Source of the DNA: Planctomycetota bacterium
GTDB lineage: Bacteria; Planctomycetota; UBA1135; UBA2386
Length of the DNA stretch: 35,988 bases
Direction of reading: 5' to 3'
NCBI GenBank assembly: GCA_002684655.1
Contig: NYVR01000138.1
Location: 1-35,988 of the forward strand
The translations under genes were made by a program, and so were the position numbers. The number at the start of each line of letters is the position of its first letter. Within the stretch, counting starts at the first letter, position 1. This document shows, piece by piece, positions 34,119 through 35,988 of this stretch. Below the pieces are notes generated by a model that was not told the DNA's origin, did not search any database, and worked only from the letters and a program-made list of their open reading frames with translations.

Positions 34119-34133
34119 GCCGCTGATAGCGGC
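34119..34133 (+). terminator. Hairpin after pyk
   Basis: GCCGCT (34119-34124), loop GAT and AGCGGC (34128-34133) form a 6-bp stem 37 nt after the pyk stop. T-rich stretches (CTTTCT, GTTTTG) follow within 30 nt. It is a plausible pyk terminator. Confidence 0.5.
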
Positions 34134-34204
34134 GCGCAAGTTGCTTTCTGAGCGTGTTTTGTCGCAGCGAGTCGGTGTCGGGAGCGCCTCTAGACGGTTC
34201 GCCG

Positions 34205-34232
34205 TTGACACGCGTCTGTAGGTCGGTAGGCT
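34205..34232 (+). promoter_or_regulatory. Sigma-70-type promoter of rplM-rpsI
   Basis: A perfect TTGACA (34205-34210) is followed after 16 nt by TAGGCT (34227-34232). A GC-rich discriminator (GCTCCGCCCC) follows, as expected for growth-rate- or ppGpp-controlled ribosomal promoters. The leader to ATG 34295 is about 55 nt. This is the best-formed promoter in the window. Confidence 0.65.
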
Positions 34233-34294
34233 GCTCCGCCCCTTTCCGGAGTCTGCGGCCTCGGCTGCCGGCGTCCACGTCGACGTAACTGACC

Positions 34295-34732
34295 ATGACC
34301 AAGACCACTTTCGCCACCGTCGAGAAGAACCACGAAGCCATGAACACGTGGCGCGTGATCGACGCAACCGGCAAGACCCTCGGCCGTATGGCCACCGAGA
34401 TCGCGACGATCTTGATGGGCAAGCACCGTCCGGATTACACGCCGCACATCCTGGTGGGCGAGGGCGTGATCGTGACCAACGCCGACAAGATCAAGCTGAC
34501 GGGCAACAAGGCCAACACCCGCGTCTACACGTTCTACACGGGGCACCCGGGCGGCCTGCGTGAGAAGGTCCTCGGCGAATACATGGAAGCCGCTCCGGAT
34601 GAGGTCGTTCGCCTCGCCGTGCGTCGTATGCTGCCGAAGAACCGCATCGCGCGTCGCATGATCTCACGCCTCAAGGTCTACCGCGGCGATGCCCACCCGC
34701 ACGCCGCGCAAAAGCCGGCCCAGCACAGCTAA
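34295..34732 (+). CDS. rplM: 50S ribosomal protein L13
   Basis: L13 binds 23S rRNA early in large-subunit assembly. The 145-residue protein matches the family: WRVIDATGKTLGRMATEIA, LMGKHRPDYTPHILVGEGVIV, YTFYTGHPGGLREK, and AVRRMLPKNRIARRMISRLKVY. ATG 34295 adds the normal 15-residue lead before NTWRVIDA. It is the first gene of the standard rplM-rpsI operon, with 27 nt to rpsI. Confidence 0.98.
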   Translation: MTKTTFATVEKNHEAMNTWRVIDATGKTLGRMATEIATILMGKHRPDYTPHILVGEGVIVTNADKIKLTGNKANTRVYTFYTGHPGGLREKVLGEYMEAAPDEVVRLAVRRMLPKNRIARRMISRLKVYRGDAHPHAAQKPAQHS

Positions 34733-34759
34733 CCCGTCGCAGCCAGCAGGAATATCATC

Positions 34760-35158
34760 GTGGCAGTAGTCAATCCGTACATCTGGGGCACCGGTCGCCG
34801 CAAGACGTCGACGGCGCGTGTCCGTATTAAGCCGGGCACCGGCAAGTTCATGATCAACGGCAAGGAGGTCGACGCCTTCTTCGTCACCGAGGACACTCGC
34901 CGCTCCGCCAAGGAGCCGCTCAACGTCACGGAGACCCACAACAACTACGACGTGTGGGTCAACGTCAAGGGCGGCGGCGTGACCGGACAGGCTGGGGCGA
35001 CCAGCCTCGGCATCGCGCGCGCGCTGCGCAGCGAGAACGAGAACTTCGAAGGCATGTTGCGGGAGCACGGCCTGCTGACGCGCGACAGCCGCGAGGTCGA
35101 GCGCAAGAAGTACGGCCGTCACAAGGCGCGTCGCTCGACGCAGTTCTCGAAGCGCTAA
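34760..35158 (+). CDS. rpsI: 30S ribosomal protein S9
   Basis: S9 contacts the P-site tRNA through its basic C-terminal tail. The 132-residue protein has WGTGRRKTSTARVRIKPGTG, GGGVTGQAGATSLGIARAL and the tail RKKYGRHKARRSTQFSKR, ending in the conserved SKR. It starts at GTG 34760, which is supported by AGGA at 34748-34751 with an 8-nt spacer. It is co-transcribed with rplM. Confidence 0.98.
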   Translation: MAVVNPYIWGTGRRKTSTARVRIKPGTGKFMINGKEVDAFFVTEDTRRSAKEPLNVTETHNNYDVWVNVKGGGVTGQAGATSLGIARALRSENENFEGMLREHGLLTRDSREVERKKYGRHKARRSTQFSKR

Positions 35159-35201
35159 GCGCTCGAACGGGACGGCACGCCCTGGCGTGGCGCGCCGCCC
35201 A

Positions 35202-35227
35202 CGCAGGCGACCGAGGTTCCGCCTGCG
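35202..35227 (+). terminator. Hairpin between rpsI and the yebC-family gene
   Basis: CGCAGGCG (35202-35209) and CGCCTGCG (35220-35227) form a perfect 8-bp stem with a 10-nt loop, 43 nt after the rpsI stop. No T-tract follows. TACGTT at 35252-35257 could be a -10 for the next gene. Confidence 0.5.
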
Positions 35228-35301
35228 CTCACCGTGGAGCCGGGCCGCCGATACGTTTATGGTCGCGCTGCCGGGCGCGGTTCGAGACCCGGTCACGAAC
35301 C

Positions 35302-35988
35302 ATGGCTGGCCACTCTCACTCCGCGAACATCCGCTTCCGCAAGGATCGCGTAGACGCCAAGCGCGCGAAGACGTTCTCCAAGCTCTCTCGCATGATCACC
35401 GTCGCCGCCAAGGAAGGCGGGGGCGACCCGGACGCGAACGCCAAACTGCGCCTCGCGCTCGATAAGGCCCGGGTCCTCAGCATGCCGAAGGAGGGCATCG
35501 AGCGGGCGATCAAGAAGGGCACGGGTGAAGGCAGCATCGGCGACTTCGAGGAGATCGTCTACGAGGGCTACGGCCCTGGCGGCGTCGCCGTGATGATGGA
35601 GATCCTCACCGACAATCGGAACCGTTCCGCCGCCGATGTGCGCATGATCATGGAGAAGTGCGGCGGGAACCTGGGCCAGAACGGCGCGGTCAACTGGATG
35701 TTTGAGCGCCGCGGACGCTGGGTGGTGCCGAAGGCGCGTGATGGCGCCGAGGACTGGAGCGAAGAGGCTTTGATGGACGTGGTCCTCGAGGCGGGTGCGG
35801 ACGACCTCAGCGCCGACGGTGAAGTTTTCGTCGTGTTGAGCGCTCCGAGCGCCTTCGGAATCGTCAGCGCCGCGCTTGCGTCTGCGCAGGTGGCGTTTCG
35901 AGAGGCTGGGTTGGCGAGCGTGCCAACGCAGCGGACCGTGGTCAGCGATCCCGAAGTCGGCGTGAAGCTGATGAAGATGATCGATGGC
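35302..35988 (+). CDS. yebC: YebC/TACO1-family protein (3' end outside window)
   Basis: The first 229 codons of a YebC-family gene; no stop is reached. Members act in translation (helping ribosomes through difficult sequences) or as transcriptional regulators. The opening MAGHSHSANIRFRKDRVDAKR corresponds to the family MAGHSKWANIKHRKG, with HS-ANIRF in place of KW-ANIKH. Then come FSKLSRMITVAAKEGGGDPDANAKLRLA, MPKEGIERAIKKGTG, YEGYGPGGVAVMMEILTDNRNR, and GGNLGQNGAVNWMFERRG. About 10-20 residues are likely missing. It follows rpsI after 143 bp. Confidence 0.94.
   Translation, partial: MAGHSHSANIRFRKDRVDAKRAKTFSKLSRMITVAAKEGGGDPDANAKLRLALDKARVLSMPKEGIERAIKKGTGEGSIGDFEEIVYEGYGPGGVAVMMEILTDNRNRSAADVRMIMEKCGGNLGQNGAVNWMFERRGRWVVPKARDGAEDWSEEALMDVVLEAGADDLSADGEVFVVLSAPSAFGIVSAALASAQVAFREAGLASVPTQRTVVSDPEVGVKLMKMIDG

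Overview
This is a GC-rich, gene-dense stretch (roughly two-thirds G+C by eye) of a Gram-negative bacterial chromosome. It encodes a TonB-dependent receptor, a lipoprotein-processing enzyme and an outer-wall amidase. Nearly every gene is a core housekeeping or conserved cell-envelope gene, and there are no insertion sequences, phage genes, CRISPR arrays, tRNAs or rRNAs. A PurS-PurS-PurL fusion, a bacterial poly(A) polymerase, a sigma-54 activator, a zinc-ribbon/HEAT-repeat membrane protein and a divergent actin together suggest Planctomycetota or a close relative. That placement is inference from gene content; no marker was compared.

Layout. (1) 78-8000, plus strand: lgt, a large Ig-like lipoprotein, a variant dihydropteroate synthase overlapping a rhomboid protease, and a TonB-dependent receptor with a two-part inverted repeat just before its start codon. 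(2) 8200-10074, plus: a coiled-coil protein followed by a divergent actin-like ATPase. (3) 10160-13126, minus: a 988-residue multidomain amidase, convergent with the actin gene across a 23-bp hairpin and divergent from a PhyH-type dioxygenase only 30 bp away. (4) 13955-14729, minus: a 4-TM protein and a YedF/DsrE-like protein. (5) 14807-17980, plus: purD, fur and a sigma-54 response regulator, the last two overlapping by GTGA. (6) 18121-29719, minus: a long co-directional run of purQ, purL, panB, pcnB, SDR, ABC-2 permease, ABC ATPase, FAD oxidoreductase and a possible tiny membrane protein. (7) 30077 to the end, plus: metK, the zinc-ribbon/HEAT protein, pyk, rplM-rpsI and the 5' part of a yebC-family gene.

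Functional links. Purine synthesis (purD, purL, purQ) flanks the fur-regulator pair. One-carbon and cofactor metabolism is represented by folP, panB and metK. Envelope biology is represented by lgt with a lipoprotein, the rhomboid, the TonB receptor and the amidase.

Most notable observations. Several genes have a TANNNT hexamer 6-10 nt before the start codon and no Shine-Dalgarno sequence, which suggests leaderless transcription. The conserved N-terminus of pcnB extends upstream of any ATG/GTG/TTG and begins at an ATC preceded by a well-placed AGGA; E. coli pcnB is known to use the rare AUU start. The actin-like protein has Ser in place of the usual phosphate-2 Asp and is paired with a coiled-coil protein. 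No feature here can be declared new without database searches.
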